Source: Fragum whitleyi (taxonomy: Eukaryota > Mollusca > Bivalvia > Cardiida > Cardiidae). Taken from it: a stretch of DNA of 64,000 nucleotides. Location of the stretch: positions 22,337,526 through 22,401,525 of the forward strand of contig OX411545.1 of NCBI GenBank assembly GCA_948146395.1, written 5' to 3'. The notes under the pieces were generated by a model that was not told the DNA's origin, did no database searches, and worked only from the letters and a program-made list of their open reading frames with translations. This document shows positions 10,341 to 25,300 of the stretch, piece by piece (the first letter of the stretch is position 1; every line of letters begins with the position of its first letter). The position numbers and the translations under genes were made by a program.

Positions 10341-13300
10341 ATCTGTACTGATCTGGATCACTCTGTACATAAACACACTCTGTTCTATAATAATCTTCAT
10401 CTGTCCAACAGCTTTGTTTACAAGTGAAAATCAGCACAGTACCATATTCCACAGCTGAATCTGAAGAAATTAAAATTACTCAGTTAATTTAAACCCAGAA
10501 TCAATAGGTGTGTTATTCCATGCCCAACTTGTCCGATATGGAATTCCCTCCTTGTGGACAAGTACATTTTTCTACTACTTGCAAATTGCCAAATAGATAC
10601 CAGGGCAAATATTGGAATGCTTCTCGAAAAGAGATAAATCGTCCCAATGTTTTTATCAATGGGTACAAAAGATTGTTATTAATGAAGAAAATGTTGGATT
10701 CCAGCTTTTTCTTTATGATATAAGATGTGTTTGATGAACATCAAAGCCCCACTATCTGGAAAATTTTCAACATATTTGAACTTGAAAAATGACCATCACA
10801 TTGACAGATGACCTTATATGTGAAACCAAAAAAGGTCTTGTCACAAGCAATTGTGAAATTTCTATCCCTTACCAATAAAGCTATGGCAAATGCTAAAGTC
10901 TAAGGGGAGAACAAACAGATGAAAACCCACAGGACAAATACAATCATACAGATCATGTCCCTGATCTATTGATGATAATGTTTTCTCATCCTTTATTCAC
11001 TTTTCTATTAAGATCCTGGGCAAGTATTTCAGTATTGCAACTTGATACAGTGGTCTCGCGATAACTCGAACACACACGGGACCGACCGATTTGCTCGAGT
11101 CATCGCACGATTCGAGTTAATGCCAGTAAGCTAAATTATCATCTTTGAAGACGTTTCACTTCTTTTTTAAACATACCTTTGCATAGTTGGCCTTCAAAAT
11201 ATGCTGTACCTATGTAAATACTCCTCGAGGAATAGTTTTACGAAATATATTACTCTGATTTAAAACGATTTGTAAAATCAGGCGATATAATTTGGTCAAA
11301 TCGTAAGGGTTCAAAAGAGAAAATATTACAAAAATCGATGAAGGCGTCGGCGTCAATGTTAGTAGTGTCTGTTCTCAGTACATATGCCATACAAATGACA
11401 AAATGTTAGTTTTTGCAATTTTAATGAGATGCACTATAACAAGCTTATAATTTCTTCCTTATTATATTTTTGTAGCTATCTTTGCTAAATGACAAAATTT
11501 TAGACCTTTTGTAAGTCAGAAGATAGGCGAGGTTGCAAGCAATTCCTTCTTTTCTCACAATGTTTTCCCAAGCTAACTTCCTCTGTACCTAATATAATTA
11601 AATTGTAAGGGTGTTTCCTTAAATGGCATCTTTTGAAAAAGAAAGAAGCTTTCAAACTTTTAATATTTTATTCTGGAATTTATCAAAAAAAAAAAAAGTT
11701 TTGTTCAGCAGATAACAAAATTAAAAGTGAAGCGGGATTCAAGACAATTTAAAAAACGCATTTTTCATTAACCACGTTTTGGTACCGAACATTGTCGATT
11801 GGCGACAGAAACATTGCAACTACAGATGAAAAAAATGTTGTTATGATGTTTCGTTGGGCAATCGTCAATATATTTCATTATAAAGATGAATACTTTGCTG
11901 AATTACTCACGAGGATGATAGTCTTTTAAAAATGATAATGAACATTTTTTCGAAAAAAAATGTACATTTAAATCATGATTGTTTCAAAGTCTCTTAATTA
12001 TTTTCTGATTATTAAATTCCCGTCATTCCCACCCTAAATTGAATAAGTGTGGCATACAAAAAGGTGTGAAAACAAGTTGTCTGCCTCGGTGAGACCCTGT
12101 GAAAAGGCCTGAAGGTATTCTTTACGATGGGATGAAATAACAAATACGCACTGTAAGTTAATTTTGATGCAAAACAATAGATGTCAGATAGGTGCGAACC
12201 CCTTTGCTCGAGAGAATGAAGTAGAATTTGACTACGGGACTGAGATTGCTGTTCGAGCGATCGAGCAATCGCGCGTTCGAGTAAGTGCAGTAATTACCAA
12301 CAAGAAAATAGAGAAAGACGCGTCGGGACCGGAAGGCGAGCTCGAACTTTCGCATGATTTCGAGATTTCGCCTTCTCGAGATAACGCGAGACCACTGTAC
12401 TGCTTTTCATTTGATAATGCTGACCTGACTAACATTGATATCTACAGCTGTTCGGGTATAACTTTTGAATTTCCCTTAATGCACCTTGCCAGGAACAGAG
12501 ACAAAAATTCAAGCCGGTAACACCAGCCATGATTCTCAACTTCCTTAATAAGACCTGAGTATACACATGCTACAGTAAAAATTTTCTTGTCAGTTACTAG
12601 CACACATATTCATGCTGATATAAAAGCTGATAAATACCTTTCAATTTAATCAACCGATCTATTTTTAAGTACTAAGTTTTGTGCAGAATCAGCTAACAAT
12701 TGCTTTTTTATCACAACATCGGGGAATGTAGTGGCATGACATCACAACTACCTATGACACCAATACATGTTTGCTTTTCATTTGAGGTGCATTTGGGGAT
12801 ACTGGTAGTTGAAAAAATACAGTGAATATCATGGCCTTATTGACAAAAGACAGATATTTTATTGAAAACTTTGTAGAATAGTAAATTTGTAATACAGTTT
12901 CTTGCCAGGGTGTATGACAATTCATTCCTGGTTGGAAAAAATGATGTCAACCCTCACCTGAAGCTCGAGTGACATAATTTTTTCCAGCTGGGAATAAATC
13001 GTCATAGAAAGGTATAACTAATGGTGTAAAGTAGGAATATGTCATGAACAGCAAGATAAGGGTTAAAAAAAATTTGCATCAATCACTTGGTGTGTAACCA
13101 GCCATCATTCACATTCTAAGTAAACATTAATGATCTCCATACCTGTTTGTTTATGGAATTTCAAGACATTCACTAAAGCTGGCATGAGTTGTAGCTCAAA
13201 GACCAATTCTCCCTTACAGTGAAAGCATGTAGAAGGCATCTTTGACGCTGGAGTTGTCATATACAATGGACTACCATTCCAACAGTATCTATAACATACA

Positions 13301-16300
13301 GTATTTATTTTAGTAGTATCTAATAAATACTGTATCTATTTAATAATCCACCCTCACAATATCATCTTAAATTAGTCATTTTCTTACTGAAATTCAACTA
13401 GAACTGTCGCAGAGCAGACTTATACCCTCGACAAGCACTTTGTCAAAATGCAAGTGCTACAAATGCAGGATGTGTTTGTAACAAATATTGAAGTGATATG
13501 CAGCATTTGCATAAAGTTTCATGATTCTAGGTCATTTGTTTTTTAGCTCCACTGGCTGAAGGCCATAGGGGCTATTGTCATGGTGTTACGTTCTTCGTGC
13601 GTCCATCCACGAGTCCAAGCGTGTGTACGGTCGTAAACTTTTTCTTTAAAAATCTTCTCCTCAGAAACAACTGAATAAATTTCAAGCAAACTTCAAAGGA
13701 ATGATCCTTTGGTGAACCTCTTTGAAAGTTGTGCAAGAAATTTTGATCCAATGAAAAACATGGATTTAATGGGCATTTCTAATTTCCAAATATGGTAAAA
13801 AGTGAGTTTTCTCAAATTCTAATTAATGGATACCAATTAAATTTTACATGAATGATCCTTGGGTGACCCTTTATCAGTCTACAAAAAATAATCGTGATCG
13901 GATGAAAAATATGTATTTTATGGGCAGAGGTCATTTTTCCATATGTTATATAGTGTAAACTTTGAAAATCATTTTCTCAGAATGTAAGTGATGGGTATCA
14001 AGCCAAATTTCACTGCAATGAACCTTAAGTGGCCCTTTATCAGTCTATAAAAAATTCTTGTGATTCGATGAAAAATATGTATTTTATGGGTGGAGATCAT
14101 TTCTCTATATGTTATATAATGAAAACTTTCAAAATCATTTCATCAGAATATAAAAGATGGATATCAACCAAATTTCATTAGAATCATCCTTGAGTGGCCC
14201 TTTATCGGTCTACCAAAAATTATTGTGATCGGATGAAAAATATACATTTTATGGGCAGAGGTCATTTCTCTATATGTTTTATATTGGAAACTTTGAAAAT
14301 CAATTCCACAGGTTGATATCATCAAATTTCATTGGTATGATCCTTGGGTTACCCATTTTCATGCAGCAAAAAATTATTATTATTGGATGAAAAATATGTC
14401 TTTTATTGGTGGAGGTCATTTCTCTATGTTATTTAGTGGAAACTTTGAAAATCATTTTCAACATCAGTAAAACCAACAATATCTAGAAATATAGTCAAAA
14501 CTTTGATTTTCTATTACAATAATTTCAAGCCTGTGGAGCAACTCAAGCCATTCATGGCTTTCTAGTTTAGTTTAAGTTAAAGTCCGGAAACAAAAATTGA
14601 CTATGACATTGACCTATAGATGTGACCCCAAAACAAAAGGGCACTTCTTTAGGTCATAAGCAACATTTGCATCAAGTTTCATGATTTTAGGTCGCTTGGT
14701 TTTTTATTTAGAGTCTGCAAATGAAAATTGAACAAAGGTTCAACCATTGACTGTGACCTTGACCTTTGTGACCCCAAAAAAGAATAGGGCACTTCCTTGG
14801 GTCATAAGCAACATTGTTATAGTTTTATGATAGTTGGTCACTTGGTGCTTGAGTAAGAGCCCGGAAACGAAAAGGTCTAGGGATGGATGGATGGACAGAC
14901 AGATGGACAGACAGACAGATAGACATGGTGAAACCAATATAACCCCCTCTGCTTCAAAGGTTGGGTTTATAATAAATAATAGAGGCTCTGTTAATACCCC
15001 ATCTCACTATAACCCTTGTCATGCTGAACCTGCAATATTCCTGCTTTGGCCAGAGGTATAGACAAAGATCAACCTGCAGCCTGATCTTAGTCCATGCCAC
15101 ATGATTTTCCATTTTTAAACCAAAAGTTAAAATTTCATATTTTCGAAATAAATACAGACTAATAAATTATTGCATCTTTTGCTCTTTGCATTTTGATTTA
15201 AATGTAACTTTACAATTTTTTTTATTTAGCATGACAATGGTTAAAACCTAAAAACCCTAAGACCTGTCCAATTTTCAGGTTGATTGACCCAAAAAAATGG
15301 CCTCTAGAGTGTCTATAAGGTTTTTCTTGGATTTGACCTTGTAACCTAGTTTTTGACCCCACTTAACTAAATTTCAAACTCATTAGAGATTTTATCAAGA
15401 CAATCTTCCTGACTAATTTCAGGTTGATCAAGCAAAAATTATGGCCTCTAGAGTGTCTACAAGGTAAATGTTGACAAAGGCTCTGGACCACACACAATGG
15501 AGACAAACAAACGGACCACGGGCACCACAAAAGCTCACCTTGAGCACTTCATGCTAAAGTGAGCTAAAAAAAAGATGAGTAGAGTAACGGTTCTGCACTG
15601 AACTGCTCCTGAAAGAGTATCTGACCTTACCCAGCTAACAAGTTATGCATGAGTATCAGCATTATACTGTATTAAACATAATTGTATAATTGTTTTATAT
15701 ATTTATCCAATATAAGTAAATATGGCTATTCTATGCTAAAGTAACAACATTTTTGCAACTAGACAATATTATCAAAACTCTATCTTGGAAAGCATACGAC
15801 ATCAATCCTAAAGTGAACAGAGTGATCCAAAGTTCTTGTTTTTACAGGTCCACTTTGGGCAAACTTATTTCTGGCCCGCTTTCGGGTCGGGTGTCGACTG
15901 GTCTCACTATCAACTATCAGAATAGCCTATTCTAGACTATTCTAATAGTCAATATTTGGACTAGTCTAAAGCTGGTAGCCCGCTGTCTGACAGATACTCT
16001 GATGTAGCGGGAAACAATACCCACCCAGGGTCAGAAATAAGTTGGCCCTTTGACTTATCCTGCTGATTTAAATTTTGATTCTAACTAATTGTCACTTTAT
16101 AGAACATTTCAATCAGCCAGATAATTTTTGCCCACAATGCTTAATTAGAAGGCAAACATCTCTGCAGGCTGATGCATTATATAGCACATAGAGCTAACAA
16201 ATGTCGAAGATGGAAAAGATTTTTGGGAAAAGGGAGAAATGACTTACCTAATGCATTGCTCTGGACACAAGGTTATTTGTTTCATGAATCTGTGAAAATG

Positions 16301-19300
16301 AACATCTCCATGTCTTAAACTTGTCTTCTCATATTTTTCTCCTTGTCCACCTCCTAAACTATGGATGAAACAATTAAAGAAACACATATTTAATTAAAAC
16401 AAAACACTTGGTAATTCAATATTTTGGCAAAAATTGCCTTTATCAAGAAGAAGAGGACCATGATGGTCCTAGATCGCTCACCTGAGTCTCTTTGACCCCT
16501 GGGACATCACATTCATTAAATAGGCAGATGTCAACAAGGAGATAATTTCTACATAAGATTAATACCATTGAATGCTTTCAGCCAAGAGCAAGAAAAGTAT
16601 GCCTTTTCACTCTTTGATTCTACGTAAAAAGGGATGCACCAGGGTGAAGCCCAAATATGACCCCAGGGTCTTGATATTAACAAACTTGGTAGAGGACCAC
16701 TAGATTAAACTACATACCAAATATTAAAGCTGCCTGCCATCTTGTTTCAGAGAAGAAGATTTTGAAGATTTTCCTTTTTTCACCCATCATGCTCAGAAGC
16801 GCTAAAAGGGATGCACCCAGGCAAAGCCCAAATATCATCCCCAGGATCTTGATATGAACAAATTTGGTAGAGATCCACTAGATAATGCTATATACCAAAT
16901 ATGAAAGCTGTCTGCCATCTGGTTTCAGAGACGAAGATTTTTAAAGATTTTCGCTATTCGATACTATGTAAAAAGGGTTGCGCCCAGGCAAAGCCCAAAT
17001 ATGATCCAGGGGTCTTGATATGAATAAACTTAGTAGAGGTCCACTAGAAGATGCTACATACCAAATATGAAAGCTGTCTGCCTTCTGGTTTCAGAGAAGA
17101 AGATTTTTGAAGATTTCCCTATTTTCACCCTTTTTGTTAAGGGTAAAGGAAAAGTTTTGGGTGGGTTTCATTTATTTGAACAACTTTGGTAGAGCTTGAC
17201 CCAAGGAATATCCCTGCCAAGTTTCATCAAGATTGGCCCACCAGTAAAGGAGGAGAAGATGTTTAGAGAAATTGTGGACAACGGACGCCCGACATTGAAC
17301 GATCACAATACCTCACCTTGAGCACTTTGTGATCTAGGAGAAAAGTCATCATATTTAGTTTCAAAGGGGAGAAATCATTGTCTTTAATGAAGAAAAATGC
17401 TGGGTTACAGCATTTTCTTCATTAAAATAATGTTTTCTCAATATCTATCATTTATTGCGGACAGGTTCATTTTGATCCTGAACAAGTAGGAAATTGACTT
17501 TTAATTGTCCATGACCAAGCAGAGAAAAGTCTTATTTCCACATCCCTGATATCCAACAAGTTGACTTGTGGGTGAGTTGCAATCATTGAGCAGACTAGAC
17601 AGGCACATAGTGCAATTAGAAGATTTCATGTCTGACTAAAGATACCTTGATACCTTACCTAACTACAAATCGCAAAATGAAGACTCTGGACAGACTCTGC
17701 ATATGCATAGGCTCGTCAGAGTCTATGCTTGGTGCTCATCTGAACTTGTTAGAATGTCACACTGGCTCATTCATATTTCTTTTTTAAAAGTAATGCCTGC
17801 CTTATGTGGAGCACCAACATGACAACAAGAGCACCAAACGCAAGTGCTGGATTATTCAAAGTTGTAAGTTTAAATGGAGCATAGTTCCCGCAAAATGCTC
17901 CTAAAATTTTCCTTATTAATGATAAAAAATACTCTTTTGTAAGAGAGTACATACCTTGTGTCCATTGAGGTATCCAACAGTAAATGACCTTCACGCTTTT
18001 CATATTCCTTCAATAATTTAGAAACATGAACATCCTTATCCACTATTACATCACATTCATCAAACACATTTATAAAATAGGACTCAAATTCGAGTTCATT
18101 ATTACCAAGTTTTTCACTTGCAGGTTGAATGTTTGACAACAATTCACTTTTTAAACATGAGGTAACTGCTGAAACATCTTCAGATATCACATGACTTAAT
18201 TCTTTATTTTCTTCAATGTCTTCAGCATCCTCTATACACATAGTTTCTAGTGGTAAATGACATTCTTCCTCAGTAGAATTGTCCAGTTGTTTTTCATCAC
18301 AGTAGGTCTGAAAGTTAAAAGTAGGCAATGGCTGACCACCCTCTCTTTGCAAGCAACATTAAGCTGTGACATCAAATTTGAATTTACACTAGGCCATACC
18401 GATCAAATTAGACCATAAGTATCACAAATTCTTTTTACTTTTTCTTTTGTAAAAAAAAAGACTAATAACAAGACGTGTTTGTAAAACACAAAATGCCCCT
18501 GAAACAGCACATTTATCAAACTTTTGACCATGACAAATGACCTTGACTCATGCCTTTAACCTCGTTATCAGGGCCCGAGGTTATAAAACTTTTCTCATTC
18601 TCAATTGAACATTTTCTCAAATTTCAATTTGAGATTAAAACCATAATTCTGTTTTGATATTTATTTTAATATATATTAAGATAAAAGATAATATTAACAA
18701 GATGTTATGAATAACAACTTATTTATATTTTCTTTTATTTCATACATTTCTTTAAATTCAAAATTTGAAAAAATTCTCAGTTGGGCCTGAGAAAAGTTTT
18801 ATAACCTCATGCCCTGATGCGTATCAATGAGATCTATCATCATGCCAAATATGAACATTTTATCTTGAAAAGGTATTGGCAATGTTAAGTTTTCTGGTAA
18901 GTTTTCTGGTTAGGTTAAACAGACAGGCAGACACAAAGACAGTGGTAAAATAATATGACCCCAGTCTATCCATGCTGGGGCTAAATAAAAGATCTCATTT
19001 TAAAAGATTTAATCAAAAATCACTTGATGAGATGTTTTGATCCCAACATATAAGTGTAGATTAATACTGCAGGGACCTGTTTTAATAAATTCATAGGTAA
19101 AAATTAATCGAAAGTCAAAATCTCAAATTGTACCTTGTGTTTTCATTCATTGTAAGATTCTGCCTTGCAATATCTCCTTGGAATCATCTTCATTCCCATG
19201 AAAATTCCCATGGCAGAATTCCATTTTTAGTTACTACAGTAGAAGCAACTTTAATTTTTGACTTCCGCAAAAAAAGATCATAAGATGTTTAGAAAAGCAA

Positions 19301-22300
19301 GCCCCAAGGGACCGAAATCAAAATATCCTTACCAGTAAGAATAGAGGATAGGTTAAGAATAATGTTACTAAATTTAGATACAACCTCCATCTACATACGC
19401 ATTGTGTCAAACAGGTAGGACAAATATTGATCGTCTAGCCTTTTAACAGTATGACAGATGGGATAGATTAAAAGCAATACTTTTGAAAATATTGAAATAA
19501 AAGATAGAACTTGCTAATTAATATCGACCATATAAAGAAGGTACTGATTGGTAAAGACTGGTAAACAGTTGTTATATATAATTTCATAAATGACAAATAC
19601 AATTTGATACTATCCTGTTTTTTTAACCCATAAAAAAAATATTGCTTATCTTGTAAATGTTAGAAACAAAGTGAAGTTAGAACCTTGCCTTGAATATATG
19701 ACTAACATTTGCTTTACCTTGCTCTTACTTTTTCTTATTATAAACAAAGAGAGGGATCCCTGATAAACTGGAGGGATCCTTAAGGTAACACAAAGGTATG
19801 CCTTTTTGGGCGCCATTGAAAAACAGCTACAATCAACACTTGAGTTTAAATCACAAGTTCTTTGTATGATCTAGAAAATCTACTTTAGCAAATATTTCCT
19901 GTCCACCATTTAAAGCAGTGTCCATCACTATTTTCCCACCAACAATATCTATGTCTGTGTCACCAGTGTCAGGGCCCCAGTCCTCAGAATCACTCCCCCA
20001 ATCTTCACAAGCTCTGCCCCAATCATCTTTCACTGTTGAAAATTGGGCAATGGATGTTTGAATTTCAGCAATCTTTGTTTGACATCTGTAGACCATCCAA
20101 CTGTCAAATTGAGATGATAATTGAACCACTTTAACATTTTTCTAAAATTCTAGATTAGTGCAATTGAAACAGTTGCAGATTACACTGAAAAGAAGGCACA
20201 ATTTAAAATGAACCATCCAATGTGTTAGAAAATATTGTGGGAAAAGGAGACTTTGCTTGTTACAAGCTAATTCGATAGCTCAGCACAAAACAGTTGTAGC
20301 TGCCTTTAGATTTTTTTTTTAGACTTTCTGGAATTTAGGCATAATGTAAGTACATGTAACAGTACACTCAAACTAGAGCTGATTTCAATCCGCAGGTCTG
20401 AATCTACTGATGTGCTTTGATAAGAATTTAAGTGTTTTTAAGTGTTTTTCCCCCTTTCTTTTTTTCTTAAAGAATGATAAGTCACATGCTGAAATATTTC
20501 TGCAAAGAAAAATTCATGATTGATGAATAACATAGAAAATTGGCCTCCTTCTGTTAATTACATATTTTTCATCCATTAGGTTCCTTGAAAATGATTTTCA
20601 ATGTTTTAATGAATTAACAAAAAATCTTAAAATTTGGTAGGGAAAAAGTTGAAATCATTCTAGCATTGATTTGGTAGGATGTGGGTTTATTAGAGGCTTC
20701 AAGTTTTCCAAAAATCACACAAAATGTTTTTCTCAAACTAGGGTCTTGAGGGGAGTTCAAACAAACCAACCTCTGTAGCCTAGTTTTTTCATGTTTAAGG
20801 ATTATAATTTAATAATACAAGGAGAAACAAGCATCCCATTTATATTTTGAAGCATCTTCGCAGAAATCCTGGATCAGCCACAGGCCAGCATCTCTGCACT
20901 TAGTGCCCTGATATATAAATCAATCCCTCATATCTTTATAAAAGATCCTTGCAAATGAATCAAAATAAGTGCATGTTGTATTGCCATGCAAAACACAAGG
21001 CCCAAACCTACTTAATTTTTTTCACTCTAATTTTGGCATAGTCTAAATTTTTTCCATTTGGGACAGGGTTAACCAAATTCAGTCAAATAAAGTAGACAGC
21101 ATTGAATTGAAAAGATAACATATAAAAGAAGATTATTACAAAGACAACAAATAGAAGAAGATCATTATCATTCCAATTACGGCAATAATTCAGACAATGT
21201 GCCTGGCAGAGTAACAGTTCTTGTACATGACACTTCTTCACATTGTGATCTATGAGTGTATACAATTTTAAATTCCTAGCACTTACGGTTTTGGAGATAT
21301 GCTCTGAAAAAAAAATGGAAAGGTAAAAATATATGCAAGCTAGAGTTATGGTTCTAATAAATGGCAATTCTCCGCATTGTGATCTATAAGTGTATTAAGA
21401 TTCAAGTTGCTAACACTTACCTTTAAGGAGATATGCTCTGGACAAAAGTGTGACAGAAACACAGACCGACAGACAGATGAAATCAAACAAACCTATAGTC
21501 CTCAAACAGGTAACTGGTTGGGGACTATTAAAAGATAAAGTTATAGTAGAAACTTTTTTTTGTTTATGTAGATTCAATTTATTCATCTATTTTGAGTACA
21601 TGATTAATGTAATGGTACATTAGAAATACTAAGGATTTCTCTTTTTCATGACAACTCTTTGAATAATTTTAACTCCCAAGAATAAAAAAACGGTAAAAAA
21701 GACAATGGATCTTGAATTTCAAGGGTGAATATCCATGGCTCAGTGTGAAACAGTGGTTACTGCCTATATGTTTATAGGCAGTTACAACTGTTTCACACTG
21801 AGCCTTGCTATGATCCCTGCTTACCTGTCAGATTTGTTCCAGCAACCTGAGAAGGAGCAAGCAAACACATAGAGAGTCCTGTGATAGTCAGAATGCTGTA
21901 AAGGACAGTATAATTGTACCACTAGATGTAACTTCTTGCCACACAACCTACATACAGGGGTGGGAAACTCTTTTCCTGGATGATAATTCTGAAATACATG
22001 ATTTACAGTTGAACTTGTGTTAAGGTAGTGAAACCATAATAGATATGCAATGATTGGAAGTAATGAACTTAAACAGTGTTAATTGAGGTTTTCTAAGTAA
22101 CGATTATTATTAGGAAACCTAGGCCATCATTATGAAGGATCATGAGTTCCAAAATGTTTTGTGACTTTTACAGTTCACCAACCTTAAGCGACCACTTAGG
22201 GGACAACCAAAAGCGGCTGCTTATGGGAATGGTTGCTTAAAACAATATTCTAGGATAAATAGTACAGGTTATTTGATAGCATATATAGCATAATTACTTC

Positions 22301-25300
22301 TGAATCCTATGATGTTAGAACCCTTCTGAATCATCTCATTGAGACAATTCTAATGAATTACAACAAAAGATCAAATAATAATATTTTTTTTCAGTACAAT
22401 AATGTCCACTTTTTGCCTACAGTGAAAGGACTTTAAATGAAGGTTGCTTAATACAGTGCTGCATACTTTAAGTGGTAAAATACAAAATTAGAATAAACAT
22501 TAGGCAGAGATGTAAACAAACAGGAGTGTAAAGAGGGACTGTATTGCTCCACTGGCTTTAACATCTCCAGATTTGAAACTAGAACTGACCCAAAGCCGAC
22601 TTATACCCTAACCAGGGCTTTGTTCTACCAGGGCTTTTCCCAGTAAAAGTACTCTTAGTACATCATGTGTTTGCAACATGATAACAAAAATTCAGTAAAA
22701 TTTACAAGTTCAAGGGAGATGATTTGGTAGGTAAAACACTCAAGATAATAAAAATAATGTTAAATTCACAAGTACCACGGGGAATAATTCAGCAGCTAAT
22801 ATCAGCAGGCTCCTGAACATTTCACAAACACAAGTTAACAATATAAGCTGTGTCATTGTGTATAAATGTCAAAGCAGTTGCAGCAAAAATGTAGGAGAAC
22901 TGCTCCAGATAACAAAAGAAATAATAAAATCTATAAGTTCAAGGGGAGATAACTAAGCAAGTAATGACAGGATGGTCCTTAAAGTTTCAGCTTACATAAT
23001 CAGCAAAGCTACATTGGAGAAATTGCCGAAGATAATAAACATTTAGTGAAAATGACAAGTTCAAGGGGAAACAATTCAGCAACAAATCATAGTAAGGTCT
23101 TCCAAATTGCAGGTCCACAACTTCATATGGAGATACACCTCATGTATAAATTCCAAGTCAGAAATATGAAAGTGTGGGAGAAATGCTCCTTACAAAAGTA
23201 ATTTAAATGAAATTCAAATGATCAAGGGCAGATGATTCAGTAAACAAACATAGTACAGGATTCAAAATTGCAGGTGCACAACATCATTATTATGCAGAAA
23301 TACAATATGGATAAATTTCAAAGCTGTAGATATAATGTTGTATGAGAAAACTCCCAGATACAAAAAAGTCCATGGAAAGACAAACAGACAAATAAGAATA
23401 AACAGTCAGATGGACAGACCCCATATTTGGTGACAGTCAAAATTCCTTGCACAATTTGAGAAAAGGTGATCCAAGGAATATTTTTGCAAAGTTACATAGA
23501 AATTGAACTATTATTTTTAGAGAGGCAGGTTTAAAAGTGAAATTAATTCCCTTCCTGTCAGGCCCATATCTGGGAGTCATTAAAAATTTCTTGAACAATT
23601 AAAACAAAAAAGGAAAAATCCAAGGGATATTCTTAACAAGTTATCTAATGGCTGTCAGCCTTCCATCAACAAACACTAAGTCTGTTTTGTGTGTAGCCGT
23701 AATTCCTGCCCACACCATGACGTTCCCGCCAATGTATGGATCACAATGTTCAACACATTCATCCAGTAAGCGTTCTCTATGTCTCCGAATACACATGAAG
23801 CCTTCCATCAACTGATCTTAGCATAAACCTTGATTTGCTTGAAAAAAAGACATTAGCCCATTAATTTTGATGCTAGTGCATATGATTCTGTGCCCAATTC
23901 AAACCTCTTTGTCTGTGATTAATAGTCAAAAATGGTCCTCTAAATGGAGGTCTTGCTCGCAGTCCCACTGAACATAACCGATTTTGAATAGTCTGTGCAC
24001 TTACTCTTTGACTTCCAGGAAGACTTTGAGTAGTAAAGGTGGGAGTTTGAAAACGCTCATGTGTATGTATACGCTGAATATAGCGATCCTGACGTGGAGT
24101 CTTCACTCCCGTTGGCAAGGACAGGGACAATCGTCGGTGGATCCTGTTGCCAGTTTGTGATATTTCACCGAGAAGCATTCCCATTGCACGTTCCCTGTCA
24201 ATTTTGGAAAGTCTTCGCATTTTAGCCTATGTTTAGAAAATCTACAAATTGTGTTTTTCTTTAATTCAAACTTCACTAGTACAAACATGTTTATCCTGTT
24301 TGGACACAACTTCATCGTAAATGAAAATACATGTGCATATACTGTTTACTTTTCCTTACCCAATGGTTCACTTTTGAAAATCATGTAAAGTGTAAGTTGT
24401 AACGCGACGTTTGTCATTTCAACTTTTAAGAAAAAAATGGGCGATAAAAAATTGTTTCTACTTTTTTGGTGGAAATGAAAACTGTAGCGTTTTCACTTTT
24501 GCTCAGTATATTTGATATCTTTGATTGTTAGGTCTGTCAAATCTGACAGTTTATCAAGGACTGTCTAACTGGGTCCTGACATTGATGTAGAAATAGACTT
24601 AAAAAAAAGGGTCTTACTATTTACCACAGGAACCCCGGGAAACCCCGGGAACTCGGAATTACCCCGGGAAACATAATATTAGTATACACTGGGTATGTTT
24701 GAACTATAAAATGCACATATCTTTGAAAATATCTCTTTTGATTGAAAAAAGGTTTTAATATACTCATGAATTGCCACTTATCTACTAAGAAGGCTTGACG
24801 TTTTCTCCTGGTTTTTCAACACTTCTTTTAAGTTTTAAGGACCCGGGGTAATTCTATAAATATTGAAATCGTATTGAATTTTAACGCCGGAAGAAATTCT
24901 ACGTCTGTAACAATGAATTTTGGTTGCCAAAGTTTATATTAGCAGTATTTCAATCTCAATGATTAATACCCCGGGAATCATTTCATTGATGGAAACACCA
25001 AAATTAAGGCATCGTTGCATCAATGAAATCACTATGAACTTACCCCGGGAAGATTTTCGATGATGGTATCGCCAACTGTATTGGGCCTGGGATAATTCTA
25101 TCATCACTGAAACCGCTGGTAACTTACCCCAGGAATATCACCACAATGTTTGAAATACTAAATTGATGACGGGGATCTATTGTATTTCTAGGAAAACTGT
25201 TCAAAACGCTTTACACTTACCCCGGGAATAATTTATATAATTGAAATACCGCCTCGACTGGACCCGGGGTAATATAGCACAATCGAAATCGCTATGAATC

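Noticed and set aside
12164..12520. A 118-residue protein
   Set aside because: It spans the right terminal repeat of the Tigger-like element and continues into flanking intron; no family resemblance.
21083..21367. A 94-residue hydrophobic protein on the minus strand
   Set aside because: It lies in a PDCD2L intron, in AT-rich DNA that mimics hydrophobic codons, and overlaps an old repeat; no homology recognised.
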